From assembly GCA_038120095.1 (NCBI GenBank), contig JAYOKZ010000017.1, positions 3,196 through 67,195 on the forward strand: a stretch of DNA of 64,000 nt. The letters run 5' to 3'. How positions within the stretch are numbered: position 1 is the first letter of the stretch; each line of letters starts with the position of its first letter. Below, one piece after another: positions 52,694 through 62,302 of this stretch. Position numbers and translations under genes: made by a program. The notes under the pieces were generated by a model. That model was given only the letters and a program-made list of their open reading frames with translations, ran no database searches and was not told where the DNA came from. The DNA comes from UBA2589 sp038120095. Lineage in GTDB: Bacteria > Gemmatimonadota > Gemmatimonadetes > Longimicrobiales > Gaopeijiaceae.

Positions 52694-54268
52694 ATGATCA
52701 CCCCGCCTTTGTTGTTGGCGGCGGGGGTCGGACTCGTTCTGGGATTGTTCTCCGGGTTCGTGCTTGCGAGGAACCGCGCACGGGCTCAGCTGGAAGTTGA
52801 AAAGCAGAAGGGACAGGACGAGGCCTCCCGCATCCTACAGCGGGCCGAACGTGAGGCGGACAACGCACGGAAGGCCGGAGAACTCGCAGGCCGCGAAGAG
52901 GGATTTCGTCTCCGTGCGGCCTGGGAGAGAGAAGAGGATCGGCGCCGCGAGGAGATCGAGCGCGCCGAGCGGCGCGCTGAGGAACGTTCTGACGCGCTGG
53001 ACCGCCAGTTCGAGCGATTGAATGTTCGGGACAACGAACTCGACGCACGCGCCGACGCCCTCGCCACACAGGAATCGGCGATCGAGCGCCGGGCCGAGGG
53101 CATCGCGAGCCGCGAACTCGAGGCGAGCAGGCGACTCGAGCAGTTGGCCGGGATGAACGAGGCCGAGGCGCGGGCCGAGATCATCGCCGATCTTCAGGAT
53201 GCAGCGCGAGCCGAGGCTGCCAATACGTTGCGCGAGATCAAGGAGCAGGCCCACAAGGAGGCGGACCGTGAGGCGCGGAAGATCGTCGCCCTGTCGATCC
53301 AGCGCATGGCAGCGGACCTGACAGCCGAGACCACGGTCTCGGTGGTGCAACTCCCTTCCGAGGAGATGAAAGGCCGAATCATCGGACGCGAGGGTCGCAA
53401 CATTCGATCCTTCGAGCAGGTCACCGGTGTGGATGTGATCATCGACGATACACCGGAGGCCGTCGTGCTCTCCTCCTTTGACCCGGTACGTCGCGAAACC
53501 GCGCGAATCGCGCTGGAGAGACTGGTCGAGGACGGGCGTATCCATCCGGGGCGCATCGAGGAGGTCGTCGAAAAAGCCGCCGTGGAGGTCGAGCAGGGCA
53601 TGGTGGAGGCCGCGGAGGAAGTTCTGTACGAACTCGGCCTGCACAACGTGCACCCCGAGATCGTCAAGACGCTCGGGCGCCTCCGGTTCCGGACTTCATA
53701 CGGCCAGAATCAGCTGCAGCACGCCCGGGAGGTTGCCCTTCTTGCCGCAAACATGGCGGCCGAGATGGGACTCGACGTTCAGGGCACCAAACGAGCAGCG
53801 ATCCTGCACGACGTCGGCAAGGGTATGACGCACGAGCACGAGGGTACCCACGTGGAGCTCGGGTATCGCCTGTGCAAGAAGCACAACGAGACGCCTCTGG
53901 TCCTCAATTCGATCAGGGCGCATCACGACGAGGAGCCACATTTCTCTGCCGAGAGCTTTCTTGTCACGGCGGCCGATGCCATCAGCGGTTCTCGGCCCGG
54001 GGCCCGCCGAGAGATGTTCGACGGGTATGTAAAGCGTCTGGAAAAGCTCGAAGAACTGGCCATGGAGCAGGATGGCGTCTCGCGCTGTTTTGCCATTCAG
54101 GCTGGCCGGGAATTACGTGTAATGGTGGAACCCGAGGCGGTCGATGATGGCCAGATCGCTCAAATTTCGGAGTCGGTCGCGCGACGGATCGAAAGCGAGT
54201 TGCAGTACCCCGGGCAGATCAAGGTGGTGGTCGTGCGGGAGACTCGTGCGGTCGACTTTGCGCGTTAG
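52694..54268 (+). CDS. rny: ribonuclease Y
   Basis: 524 residues. N-terminal membrane anchor (LLLAAGVGLVLGLFSGFVLA), a long coiled coil (residues ~40-190), KH RNA-binding domain (EMKGRIIGREGRNIRSFEQV near 220-240), and a catalytic HD domain with AAILHDVGKGMTHEHEGTHV (His-Asp near 371). Endonuclease that starts mRNA decay at the membrane. GGAG precedes the ATG. Confidence 0.96.
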   Translation: MITPPLLLAAGVGLVLGLFSGFVLARNRARAQLEVEKQKGQDEASRILQRAEREADNARKAGELAGREEGFRLRAAWEREEDRRREEIERAERRAEERSDALDRQFERLNVRDNELDARADALATQESAIERRAEGIASRELEASRRLEQLAGMNEAEARAEIIADLQDAARAEAANTLREIKEQAHKEADREARKIVALSIQRMAADLTAETTVSVVQLPSEEMKGRIIGREGRNIRSFEQVTGVDVIIDDTPEAVVLSSFDPVRRETARIALERLVEDGRIHPGRIEEVVEKAAVEVEQGMVEAAEEVLYELGLHNVHPEIVKTLGRLRFRTSYGQNQLQHAREVALLAANMAAEMGLDVQGTKRAAILHDVGKGMTHEHEGTHVELGYRLCKKHNETPLVLNSIRAHHDEEPHFSAESFLVTAADAISGSRPGARREMFDGYVKRLEKLEELAMEQDGVSRCFAIQAGRELRVMVEPEAVDDGQIAQISESVARRIESELQYPGQIKVVVVRETRAVDFAR

Positions 54269-54344
54269 ATTCTGACGCGTTGTTGCTACCGTCAGCGTCT
54301 GTCCGCAGGAGCGGGACGGACCCTTCCCTTATCATCGACGATTC

Positions 54345-55238
54345 ATGACTCAGATCATATCCGGGCGCGATATCTCAGAAGAGATTCGGGCTGAATTGAA
54401 GGAGCAGGTCGCGGCGCTTCACCGGACGCACGGCGTTACGCCGGGGCTTGCGACGGTGCTGGTGGGTGCAGACCCCGCGTCTCAGATGTATGTGGGCATG
54501 AAGAACAGAGCCGCGCATGCCATGGGGATCCATTCCGAGCAGATCACCCTCGATGCGGACACCTCGGAGGACGAGCTTCTGGGCGTCGTCGAGGGGTTGA
54601 ACTCGAACCCGGAGATCCATGGGATTCTCGTGCAGCTTCCTCTGCCGGGACACATCGACGAGGCGAGGGTCATCGAGGCGATCGATCCACTGAAGGACGT
54701 AGACGGATTTCACCCAGTCAGTGTCGGCCGCCTTCAGACGGGGTCGGGGGAGTACTTCGCGCCATGCACGCCGGCAGGTGTGGTCGAGATGCTCCTGCGG
54801 TCAGGCCACGACCCGTCCGGGAAACATGTCGTAGTCGTGGGGCGGTCGAATATCGTAGGCAAGCCGGCTGCCGCTCTCCTCATGCGCAAAGGCGCGGGAG
54901 GCAACGCGACCGTGACGATCGCCCACTCCCGGACCCCGGATCTCGGCGCGGTGACACGCTCGGCGGATATCCTGGTGGTCGCGATGGGACGACCCGAGAT
55001 GATCACGGGGGACATGGTGTCCGAGGGGACCGTCGTGATTGACGTCGGGACCAACCGTGTCGAGGACCCCTCCCGCGAGAAAGGCTACAGGGTGTGCGGG
55101 GATGTGCTCTTCGACGAAGTGAAGGTGAAGGCGTCTGCGATCTCACCGGTTCCCGGAGGGGTCGGACCCATGACCATCACCATGCTGCTGTCCAACACTG
55201 TGAAGTCGGCGGCGTTGAGCGTCGGAGCGTCGGTCTGA
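54345..55238 (+). CDS. folD: bifunctional methylenetetrahydrofolate dehydrogenase/cyclohydrolase
   Basis: 297 residues. PGLATVLVGADPASQMYVGM and the catalytic lysine in MKNRA, GILVQLPLPGHIDEARVIEA, DPLKDVDGFHPVSVGRL, CTPAGVVEMLLRSG, VVVGRSNIVGKPAAALLM, DIGTNRV-type VVIDVGTNRVED and PVPGGVGPMTITMLLSNTV. Interconverts methylene-THF and formyl-THF with NADP. A GTCCGC-AGGA-GCGG-type hairpin lies in the leader just upstream. Followed three bases later by xseA. Confidence 0.97.
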   Translation: MTQIISGRDISEEIRAELKEQVAALHRTHGVTPGLATVLVGADPASQMYVGMKNRAAHAMGIHSEQITLDADTSEDELLGVVEGLNSNPEIHGILVQLPLPGHIDEARVIEAIDPLKDVDGFHPVSVGRLQTGSGEYFAPCTPAGVVEMLLRSGHDPSGKHVVVVGRSNIVGKPAAALLMRKGAGGNATVTIAHSRTPDLGAVTRSADILVVAMGRPEMITGDMVSEGTVVIDVGTNRVEDPSREKGYRVCGDVLFDEVKVKASAISPVPGGVGPMTITMLLSNTVKSAALSVGASV

Positions 55239-55241
55239 CCC

Positions 55242-56531
55242 TTGTCGGATGACCTGAGTCTCGGCCTCTTCGAAGAAGAGCAGGACGAGTCGACGAAGCC
55301 GGCACAGCCGCCGGTACCTGAGGTTCGGGTCTGGTCGGTCTCCCAGGTCAATCGTGCGGTCAAAGGTCTCCTGGACGCGAATGTCGAGTCGCTGTGGATC
55401 GGCGGAGAAATCGGCCAGTGGACGCGGTCTCGGGCGGGGCACTGTTACTTCACCCTGAAGGATGAGCGTGCGCAGCTGAGGTCGGTGATGTTCGCTCGGG
55501 AGGCGTCGTTCCTTCCCACGGATCCTGATGAAGGAATGAAGGTGCGTTGCTACGGCGACCTGACGCTCTACGAAGCCAGGGGTGACTACCAGATGGTGGT
55601 CCGCCGTGTCGAGGCCGATGGAGCGGAGGGGCTCTGGCGAAAGGCCTTCGAAGAGCTGCGAGTGTTACTCGAACGGGAGGGCTTGCTGGCGGCCGAGCGG
55701 AAACGGGCGCTGCCCCGGTACCCGAAGACGATCGGGGTGGTCACGTCCCCTACGGGAGCCGCCTTGCGGGACATTCTCGCGGTGCTGGGGCGCAGAGCCC
55801 CGTGGGTGAGGGTGCTCGTAAGCGGGGCCCGGGTGCAGGGGCAGGGTGCTTCGACCGAAGTTGCCCAGGCAATCGAACGCCTCGTAACCCATGCCGCTCC
55901 CGACGTCATCATCGTGGGGAGAGGCGGGGGGTCGCTGGAGGATCTGTGGGCGTTCAACGAAGAGGTTCTGGCCCGAGCGATCACCGAGTGTCCGATCCCT
56001 GTCGTGTCCGCGGTGGGACATGAGGTCGATGTCACCATCTCGGATCTCGTCGCGGACGCGCGGGCTCCCACACCCTCGGCAGCGGCCGAGTTGGTCGTTC
56101 CGGACGGGGTTCGGCTGCTGGCCCGCGTGCGTGAGGGCCCTCAGCGACTGGGGCGCGGACTGCGCCGGGCTTCGGAGAGGCGACGCCGGGAAGTGTCCCA
56201 GCAGCTCGCGCGCCTCGCTCGGGCGATGGAACTAAGGGTCCGACCGGCCCGCCAGACGCTGGACATGGGTGCGCGGTCGCTGGAGACGGAGCTGCGTCAG
56301 CGGATCGAGCGGCAGCAGGCTGCGCTCGCGGGGTTCGCGGGCAGACTGGAGGCGCTGTCTCCCCTGGCGACACTGGCCCGAGGGTATTCCGTGGCGCGAA
56401 CACCGGAAGGAGAGGTGCTGCGACGTCGAAGAGACTTTCATGCAGGTCGGCGCTTTCATCTGCGACTGATGGACGGTTCCGTTGTCGCGGAGGCGATCGA
56501 GCAGATCGAAGACAAGGTGGAAGAGAGATGA
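55242..56531 (+). CDS. xseA: exodeoxyribonuclease VII large subunit
   Basis: 429 residues from TTG 55242. OB-fold N-terminal (WIGGEIGQWTRSRAGHCYFT, LKDERAQLRSVMF), then the catalytic core IGVVTSPTGAALRDILAVLG, VIIVGRGGGSLEDLWAFNEE, VVSAVGHEVDVTISDLVADA, APTPSAAAELV, and a long helical C-terminus ending LARGYSVARTPEG. Degrades single-stranded DNA with XseB. Stop overlaps xseB. Confidence 0.95.
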   Translation: MSDDLSLGLFEEEQDESTKPAQPPVPEVRVWSVSQVNRAVKGLLDANVESLWIGGEIGQWTRSRAGHCYFTLKDERAQLRSVMFAREASFLPTDPDEGMKVRCYGDLTLYEARGDYQMVVRRVEADGAEGLWRKAFEELRVLLEREGLLAAERKRALPRYPKTIGVVTSPTGAALRDILAVLGRRAPWVRVLVSGARVQGQGASTEVAQAIERLVTHAAPDVIIVGRGGGSLEDLWAFNEEVLARAITECPIPVVSAVGHEVDVTISDLVADARAPTPSAAAELVVPDGVRLLARVREGPQRLGRGLRRASERRRREVSQQLARLARAMELRVRPARQTLDMGARSLETELRQRIERQQAALAGFAGRLEALSPLATLARGYSVARTPEGEVLRRRRDFHAGRRFHLRLMDGSVVAEAIEQIEDKVEER

Positions 56532-56761
56532 CGGACGACCAGAAGGAAGACATCACGCTGGAGGCGAGGCTCGAACGGCTCGAGTCCATCCTTGCGCGTA
56601 TGGAATCGGACGGCGTCGACCTCGACGAGGCGCTGCGGCTCTTCGAGGAGGGGGTGACGCACGTGCGGGAAGCGGAGCAGGTCCTCACGGCCACGGAGCT
56701 TCGAGTGGAGGAACTTCTGAGCGACGGAGTCGTCCGCATGCTCGATGGTGACGAGGCGTGA
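56528..56761 (+). CDS. xseB: exodeoxyribonuclease VII small subunit
   Basis: 77 residues, usual size. LEARLERLESILARMESDGV then DLDEALRLFEEGVTHVREAE, the XseB signature. ATG overlaps xseA and the stop overlaps the next gene (GTGA). Confidence 0.94.
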   Translation: MTDDQKEDITLEARLERLESILARMESDGVDLDEALRLFEEGVTHVREAEQVLTATELRVEELLSDGVVRMLDGDEA

Positions 56762-57675
56762 ACGACGTGGAGGGGGTCGATGTCAGCGCGTTGCTGGCTC
56801 GTGAGCTTCCGCGGGTCGACGCCGCGCTGGAGCGGGCCGTGCTCGCCATCGAGGGTCGCTCCGATGTAACGCCCGATGTTGCTCAGGCCATCCGCCACGG
56901 GGTCATGACCGGAGGCAAGCGCCTGAGGCCCACTCTGTGCGCCACAGCCTACACCGCGTCGGGTGGTGTCCCTTCGGATGAGGTCTATGACCTTGCATGT
57001 TCACTTGAGATGATCCATGCCTACTCCCTGATGCATGACGACTTGCCGTGCATGGACAACGCGGAGCTCAGGCGGGGACGGGCCACCACACACATCGTTC
57101 ATGGAGAGGCCGTCACGACCCGCGCCGCAGCTGCGCTGATTCCCCTCTCGGCGATTCAGGCTCTCGTGGCGGCCCGCGCTCTCGGCTGTACGGAACGCAG
57201 GGCGCGCGACGTCGTACGCCTCCTCATGCAGGCTGCCGGCGCCGGCGGGATGGTAGGTGGCCAGTGGGCAGACCTCCTGGGCGAGGGACGTGCCCTCGGT
57301 TTCGAGGACTTGAGCGCGCTGCATCGGATGAAGACAGGGGCGCTGCTTGCCGCCTCCCTGGAGATCGGCGCGGTCGCGGCAGGGGCGGCCGAGCGCCTGA
57401 GAGCCGGCCTCCTGGAGTTTGGACGGGCGATCGGACTCGCGTTTCAGATAGCCGACGACATCCTCGATGCGACCGCCAGCGTCGAGGAGCTGGGCAAGAA
57501 CCCAAGTGATGTCGAACTGGACAAATCGACCTATGTGGCTCTGTTCGGCATCGATGAGGCTCGAGCGCGGGCCGGATCGGAGATTGAGCGGGGGCTAGCT
57601 GCGCTCTCCTCGACGGGGGTCGGGCCATCCGATTTGGCTGCGCTCGCACGTTTTATGGTGGAGCGGGGTAGGTGA
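56758..57675 (+). CDS. ispA: farnesyl/geranylgeranyl diphosphate synthase
   Basis: 305 residues from GTG 56758. Canonical aspartate-rich motifs: YSLMHDDLPCMDNAELRRGR (FARM, DDxxxxD with RRG after it) and IGLAFQIADDILDATASVEE (SARM), with GKNPSDVELDKSTYVALFG following. Condenses IPP and DMAPP to allylic diphosphates, probably C15. Contrast with the atypical protein at 32307. xseB-ispA-dxs order is a common cluster. Confidence 0.93.
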   Translation: MNDVEGVDVSALLARELPRVDAALERAVLAIEGRSDVTPDVAQAIRHGVMTGGKRLRPTLCATAYTASGGVPSDEVYDLACSLEMIHAYSLMHDDLPCMDNAELRRGRATTHIVHGEAVTTRAAAALIPLSAIQALVAARALGCTERRARDVVRLLMQAAGAGGMVGGQWADLLGEGRALGFEDLSALHRMKTGALLAASLEIGAVAAGAAERLRAGLLEFGRAIGLAFQIADDILDATASVEELGKNPSDVELDKSTYVALFGIDEARARAGSEIERGLAALSSTGVGPSDLAALARFMVERGR

Positions 57676-57754
57676 GTAAGGACCGGGCTGACCGGCACGG
57701 TCCATGCACCTATCTTTCGCTGTTGGAACGGATTCGACCCAAGGAGTGATCCGG

Positions 57755-59662
57755 GTGTCCATTCTGGATCAAATCAGATATCCCGCCGACCTGCGGGCGC
57801 TCGACAAGAAACGGCTGCCCGAGGTCGTCAAGGCGGTCCGGGACAGGCACATCGACGTGGTCGCCGAGAAGGGTGGCCATTTCGGTGCCAGCCTCGGGGT
57901 GGCGGAACTGACCGTAGCTCTTCACTACGTGTACGACACGCCTCGCGACCAATTGGTCTGGGACACCGGGCACCAGGCATACATCCACAAGATCCTGACC
58001 GGGCGCAACGATGCGTTGCCGTCGATCCGTACGCGGCACGGTCTGGCTCCCTTCTGTCGCCGGGATGAGTCAGAGTACGATGCGTTCGGGGCAGGGCACG
58101 CCTCCACCTCGATCTCGGCCGCCTGGGGAATGGCAGTCGGTCGGGACCTCAATGAGGAGGACTTCGACGTCCGCGCCATCATCGGCGACGGGGCCATGGG
58201 CTGTGGCCTCGCGTACGAAGCGCTGAACAACGCGGGTCACACGGGGCGGGATTTCGTCGTCGTACTGAACGACAACGACATGTCCATCGCCCCGGCTGTG
58301 GGCGCGATGAACAAATATCTGACGGGAATGATCACGAACCCTGCGTATAACAAGGTTCGTCAGGTCGTGAAGGAGGTGCTCCACCGAACGCCGGGTGCAG
58401 TCGGAGACGTCATGGAAGAGGTGGCGGGCCGGATGGAGGAGTCGTTCAAGCACCTGATCACGCCCGGTCTGATCTTCGAAGAGCTCGGATTCAAGTACGT
58501 GGGCCCCGTCGATGGCCACGATGTGGTCAAGCTGGTGGACACCTTCCGGCGCGTGAAGAAGATGAAGGGAACGGTCCTCGTGCATGCGCTCACCCAGAAG
58601 GGAAAAGGGTTCAGTCGAGCCGAGGACGACCCCTGGTGGGGGCATGCTCCCGGGACCTTCGACAAGATGACCGGCGAGGTTCCCAAGAAATCCGCAGGCT
58701 TGCCCCGATACCAGAAGGTGTTCGGGACGGGCCTGATCGAACTTGCCGATGCCGATCCGAAGGTCGTCACAATCACGGCCGCAATGCCGGATGGGACCTC
58801 GACGGACATCTTCGCCAAGGCCCATCCCGAGCGATATTTCGACGTGGGTATCGCCGAAGGCCACGGCGTGACCTTTGCGGCTGGCCTCGCGACTCAGGGC
58901 GTGAAGCCGATCGTCGCGATCTACTCCACGTTTCTTCAGCGGGCCTATGACAACATCGTCCACGATGTTGCCCTGCAGGGGCTTCCCGTCGTTTTCGGGA
59001 TGGATCGGGCCGGGATCGCGGGGGAAGACGGCCCGACGCACCACGGCGTCCTGGATATTCCCTACATGCTCTCCATTCCTGGAATGACGGTGACCGCCCC
59101 GAAGGACGGAGCGGAGATGCTCGCACTGCTTCGGCTGGGGACTCAGCAGTCCGAAGGCCCGTGGAGCGTCCGATGGCCGCGTGCCTCCGTTCCCGAGGAG
59201 GTGCCGCACCTCAGTGAGATAGAGCATCTCGAACCGTACTCCTGGGAAGTGCTCCGAAACGGCGGGGACGTGGTGTTGTTGGCGACCGGGACCATGGTCC
59301 TGAGTTCGCTCGAAGCCGCGGAGGAACTGGGTAGCAGCGGGATCGCCGCGACGGTGGTCAACTGTCGTTTTCTAAAGCCGTACGATCGCGCCACCTTCGA
59401 GAAAATGGTCCGTTCGCATCCGTTGGTGGTGACGTTGGAGGAGGGGCAGGTCTCGAATGGTTTCGGCGCCTTCATGGCGAGGGAGATCCTCGAGATGGAT
59501 CTGGAGCGTCAGCCGCGGGTCGCCACCGTGGGTATTCCGGACGACTACATCGATCACGGTAGCCGGGACGGCCTTTTGGAAGAACTGGACCTTCATCCGG
59601 CCGGGATCGCCCGTCGCGTGACCACACTGGTCCGTCGCGGAGCCCGGTTGGAAACCGCCTGA
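57755..59662 (+). CDS. dxs: 1-deoxy-D-xylulose-5-phosphate synthase
   Basis: 635 residues from GTG 57755, eight bases after AAGGAG; upstream in-frame ATG 57704 lacks a site. Thiamine-diphosphate enzyme: GASLGVAELTVALHYVYDTP, VWDTGHQAYIHKILTGR, GHASTSISAAWGMAVGRDL, GDGAMGCGLAYEALNNAGH, YVGPVDGHDVVKLVDTFRRV, HALTQKGKGFSRAEDDP, transketolase-pyrimidine domain FDVGIAEGHGVTFAAGLATQ and MDRAGIAGEDGPTHHG. First step of the MEP pathway to IPP/DMAPP, which ispA and miaA use. Confidence 0.97.
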   Translation: MSILDQIRYPADLRALDKKRLPEVVKAVRDRHIDVVAEKGGHFGASLGVAELTVALHYVYDTPRDQLVWDTGHQAYIHKILTGRNDALPSIRTRHGLAPFCRRDESEYDAFGAGHASTSISAAWGMAVGRDLNEEDFDVRAIIGDGAMGCGLAYEALNNAGHTGRDFVVVLNDNDMSIAPAVGAMNKYLTGMITNPAYNKVRQVVKEVLHRTPGAVGDVMEEVAGRMEESFKHLITPGLIFEELGFKYVGPVDGHDVVKLVDTFRRVKKMKGTVLVHALTQKGKGFSRAEDDPWWGHAPGTFDKMTGEVPKKSAGLPRYQKVFGTGLIELADADPKVVTITAAMPDGTSTDIFAKAHPERYFDVGIAEGHGVTFAAGLATQGVKPIVAIYSTFLQRAYDNIVHDVALQGLPVVFGMDRAGIAGEDGPTHHGVLDIPYMLSIPGMTVTAPKDGAEMLALLRLGTQQSEGPWSVRWPRASVPEEVPHLSEIEHLEPYSWEVLRNGGDVVLLATGTMVLSSLEAAEELGSSGIAATVVNCRFLKPYDRATFEKMVRSHPLVVTLEEGQVSNGFGAFMAREILEMDLERQPRVATVGIPDDYIDHGSRDGLLEELDLHPAGIARRVTTLVRRGARLETA

Positions 59663-59663
59663 C

Positions 59664-60566
59664 GTGGCCCCCCTTCCTCCCCTGGAAGGCCCATTTCGTC
59701 GGTTTGCGGCCGTCTATCGCGAAGACACTCCTGACGTCCGCGCCATCGCCGATCGACTGCGTACCTGGTGTGGCGGGAGGGGCATCGATCTGGTCGAAGA
59801 GGAGGCTGCGGGTCGGGACCCGGCCCGTCAGATCGACCTCGTTTCGGATCCTGTCGATCTGGTCGTGGCGCTCGGAGGGGATGGCACGTTCCTTCGGGCG
59901 AGCCGCCTCGTGGTCGGCACTCGGACCCCGGTCCTGGGAGTGAATCTTGGGCGTCTCGGGTTCCTTACGGCGATTCCCGAGAGCAGCCTGGAGGATGGCC
60001 TCTCAGAGGTGGTGGCCGGTCGCAGCGTCGTGGAGCATCGGTTTCGCCTCAGAGCTGTGATCGAGTCCCTCGGGGGGAGCAACTCGGACGAGTTCTTCGC
60101 CCTGAACGACATCGTCGTGCACTCGACGGGTGCGGCACGGGTCACGCCGATCACCCTCGAGGTGGGAACGTCCGGTCGGCTGGAAGAGGTCGGGTCATTT
60201 GGTGCGGATGGTGTGATCGTCGCGACGCCGACGGGGTCGACGGCCTACTCCATGTCCGCAGGTGGACCCATCATCGGACCGGATGTCGAGGCTGTGGTGG
60301 TCACCCCGATCTGCCCCCATTCACTTGCCGTGCGGCCGCTCGTGTTGCCGGCCACCGAGACCATAAACGTGGGATCGCTCGACCCCGAGGGTGAGCATCA
60401 GGTCACGGTGGACGGGCAGGTTGTGCACCAGCTCGGCCCGGGAGATCGGGTGCTCATTCAGCGTGAAACTGATCCTCTCTCACGAGTTCGTCTGCCCGGC
60501 CAGACCTTCTTCCACACACTTCGGCGCAAGCTCAACTGGGCGGTTCGCCCGCCGGAGCGGGCCTGA
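59664..60566 (+). CDS. nadK: NAD kinase
   Basis: 300 residues from GTG 59664, one base after the dxs stop. DLVVALGGDGTFLRASRLVV, the GGDG catalytic loop, PVLGVNLGRLGFLTAIPESS, FGADGVIVATPTGSTAYSMS (NADP-binding) and GGPIIGPDVEAVVVTPICPH. Phosphorylates NAD to NADP. Confidence 0.95.
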   Translation: MAPLPPLEGPFRRFAAVYREDTPDVRAIADRLRTWCGGRGIDLVEEEAAGRDPARQIDLVSDPVDLVVALGGDGTFLRASRLVVGTRTPVLGVNLGRLGFLTAIPESSLEDGLSEVVAGRSVVEHRFRLRAVIESLGGSNSDEFFALNDIVVHSTGAARVTPITLEVGTSGRLEEVGSFGADGVIVATPTGSTAYSMSAGGPIIGPDVEAVVVTPICPHSLAVRPLVLPATETINVGSLDPEGEHQVTVDGQVVHQLGPGDRVLIQRETDPLSRVRLPGQTFFHTLRRKLNWAVRPPERA

Positions 60567-60610
60567 TCGGCCATTGAGGGGTCCCCGCTGGCGGGCGTAC
60601 CTTGGACTCC

Positions 60611-62302
60611 ATGCTCGTTGAACTTCGAATTCGGGACTACGCCGTAGTCGATGACCTCACGCTCGCGCTCGGGCCGGGTCTCAACGCCCTGACGGGGGAG
60701 ACCGGGGCAGGGAAGTCGATCATCGTCGGTGCGCTCTCACTGTTGCTTGGCGAACGTGCTTCATCGGAGGTCGTGCGGGTCGGGAGAGAACGGGCTTCAG
60801 TCGAGGCCGCGTTCGACGTCGAGGGTCTCCCAGGGCTCCGCAACCGGGTCGAGGAGCTCGGTTTCCGTCTGGATGACGGCCTTCTCATCCTGCGGCGCGA
60901 AGTGGCGGCAGCGGGGGGTCGCAATCGCGCGTGGGTTGGGGGGTCTCCGGCCACAGCGAGCATCGTGGGAGAACTCGGTGCGGCCCTCGTCGACCTGCAT
61001 GGACAGCATCAACACCAGACTCTCCTGCGCTCACGTGATCAACGGGGGATCCTGGATGCCTACGGGGGCTCTCTGACGCTCGCTCGAGAAGTCGCGGACC
61101 GGTACCGACAGCTTGAGTCGCTTCGGCAGGAACTCGAGGTGCGTGAGGAGCGTCGGCGCGATGTGGAGAGTCGCGCCGATTTCCTCCGGTTTCAGCTCGG
61201 TGAGATCGACGAAGCACGACTCGAAGCGGGTGAGGATCAGGCCCTCGAGGCCGAGGCGGGGCGCCATACCCATGCGGAAGAACTCGCTCGGGGTGCGGAA
61301 GCCCTTCACCAACTGCTCTACGACGAAGAGAACTCCGTCAGCGATCGGTTGACGGAGGCTCGTCGGGCCCTTGGGCGGCTCGCGGACTTCGATCCCTCGT
61401 TGCGGCCCGAGGTGACCCGGCTGGATGAGGCGTTTCACATGGTCTCCGATGCAGGCCGGGCGCTGGGTGACTACGCAAGCGCCGTCGACTTCGATCCGGA
61501 GCGGCTCGAGGCCGTTCGAAGCCGTCTCGACCTGATCGTGCGGCTCAAGCGCAAGTACGGTCCAGAACTCGCCGACGTCCTGGCCACGGCCCAGCGGGTC
61601 AGGGCAGATCTCGCCGACCACGATGAGGCGGATCACGACCTCACTCGCATTCGTAGTGAGATCGACGCGCTGGGTCGGGCGCTCGCCAGTGATGCCGTCG
61701 CGTTGAGTCGCGCGCGGCAGGCGGCATCGGAAAAATTGGGCCGGGCTGTGAGCGAGGTCCTCCCTGACCTGGGGCTGGAAGGAGGCAAATTCGAAGTCCG
61801 GTTGACCTCCAGTGAGACCATCTCCGCCGCCGGGGCTGAAAGCGTGGAATTCGTCGTCTCCCCGAACACCGGGTTTGCTCCGATGCCGCTGGCGAGGATT
61901 GCGAGCGGCGGCGAGCTGAGCCGGATCATGCTGGCCCTGAAATCGATCCTCGCTGCTGTCGACCGAGTCCCCGTCCTCGTATTCGACGAAATTGATTCCG
62001 GAGTCGGTGGGGTCGTTGCGACGGCGGTCGCCGGCAAGCTGTGCGAGGTGGCACAGCGCCATCAGGTCTTCGTTGTGACGCACCTGCCCCAGGTGGCCTC
62101 CCGTGCGGACGCTCATCTCCTGGTCGAGAAGGAAGGGGGAGGCGCGCTCACGACCACGAGGGTCCGCACCCTCGAAAAGGACGCGCGGGTAGCCGAAATC
62201 GCACGAATGCTCGGGGGAGATGCGGAATCCCGAGCCTCCCGGGACCACGCCCGCGAGATGCTGGCTAGCGGGCGCCCCCCCAGAGGCGCCGAAAGAGTCT
62301 GA
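60611..62302 (+). CDS. recN: DNA repair protein RecN
   Basis: 563 residues from ATG 60611 (upstream TTG at 60602 is in frame but has no site). SMC-like: Walker A LNALTGETGAGKSIIVGAL, VDLHGQHQHQTLLR (signature near coiled coil), long coiled coil ~160-370, signature ARIASGGELSRIMLALKSIL, Walker B VLVFDEIDSGVGG, and VTHLPQVASRADAHLLVEKE. Needed for double-strand break repair. Its last 38 bases overlap the 3' end of the convergent barrel gene. Confidence 0.97.
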   Translation: MLVELRIRDYAVVDDLTLALGPGLNALTGETGAGKSIIVGALSLLLGERASSEVVRVGRERASVEAAFDVEGLPGLRNRVEELGFRLDDGLLILRREVAAAGGRNRAWVGGSPATASIVGELGAALVDLHGQHQHQTLLRSRDQRGILDAYGGSLTLAREVADRYRQLESLRQELEVREERRRDVESRADFLRFQLGEIDEARLEAGEDQALEAEAGRHTHAEELARGAEALHQLLYDEENSVSDRLTEARRALGRLADFDPSLRPEVTRLDEAFHMVSDAGRALGDYASAVDFDPERLEAVRSRLDLIVRLKRKYGPELADVLATAQRVRADLADHDEADHDLTRIRSEIDALGRALASDAVALSRARQAASEKLGRAVSEVLPDLGLEGGKFEVRLTSSETISAAGAESVEFVVSPNTGFAPMPLARIASGGELSRIMLALKSILAAVDRVPVLVFDEIDSGVGGVVATAVAGKLCEVAQRHQVFVVTHLPQVASRADAHLLVEKEGGGALTTTRVRTLEKDARVAEIARMLGGDAESRASRDHAREMLASGRPPRGAERV

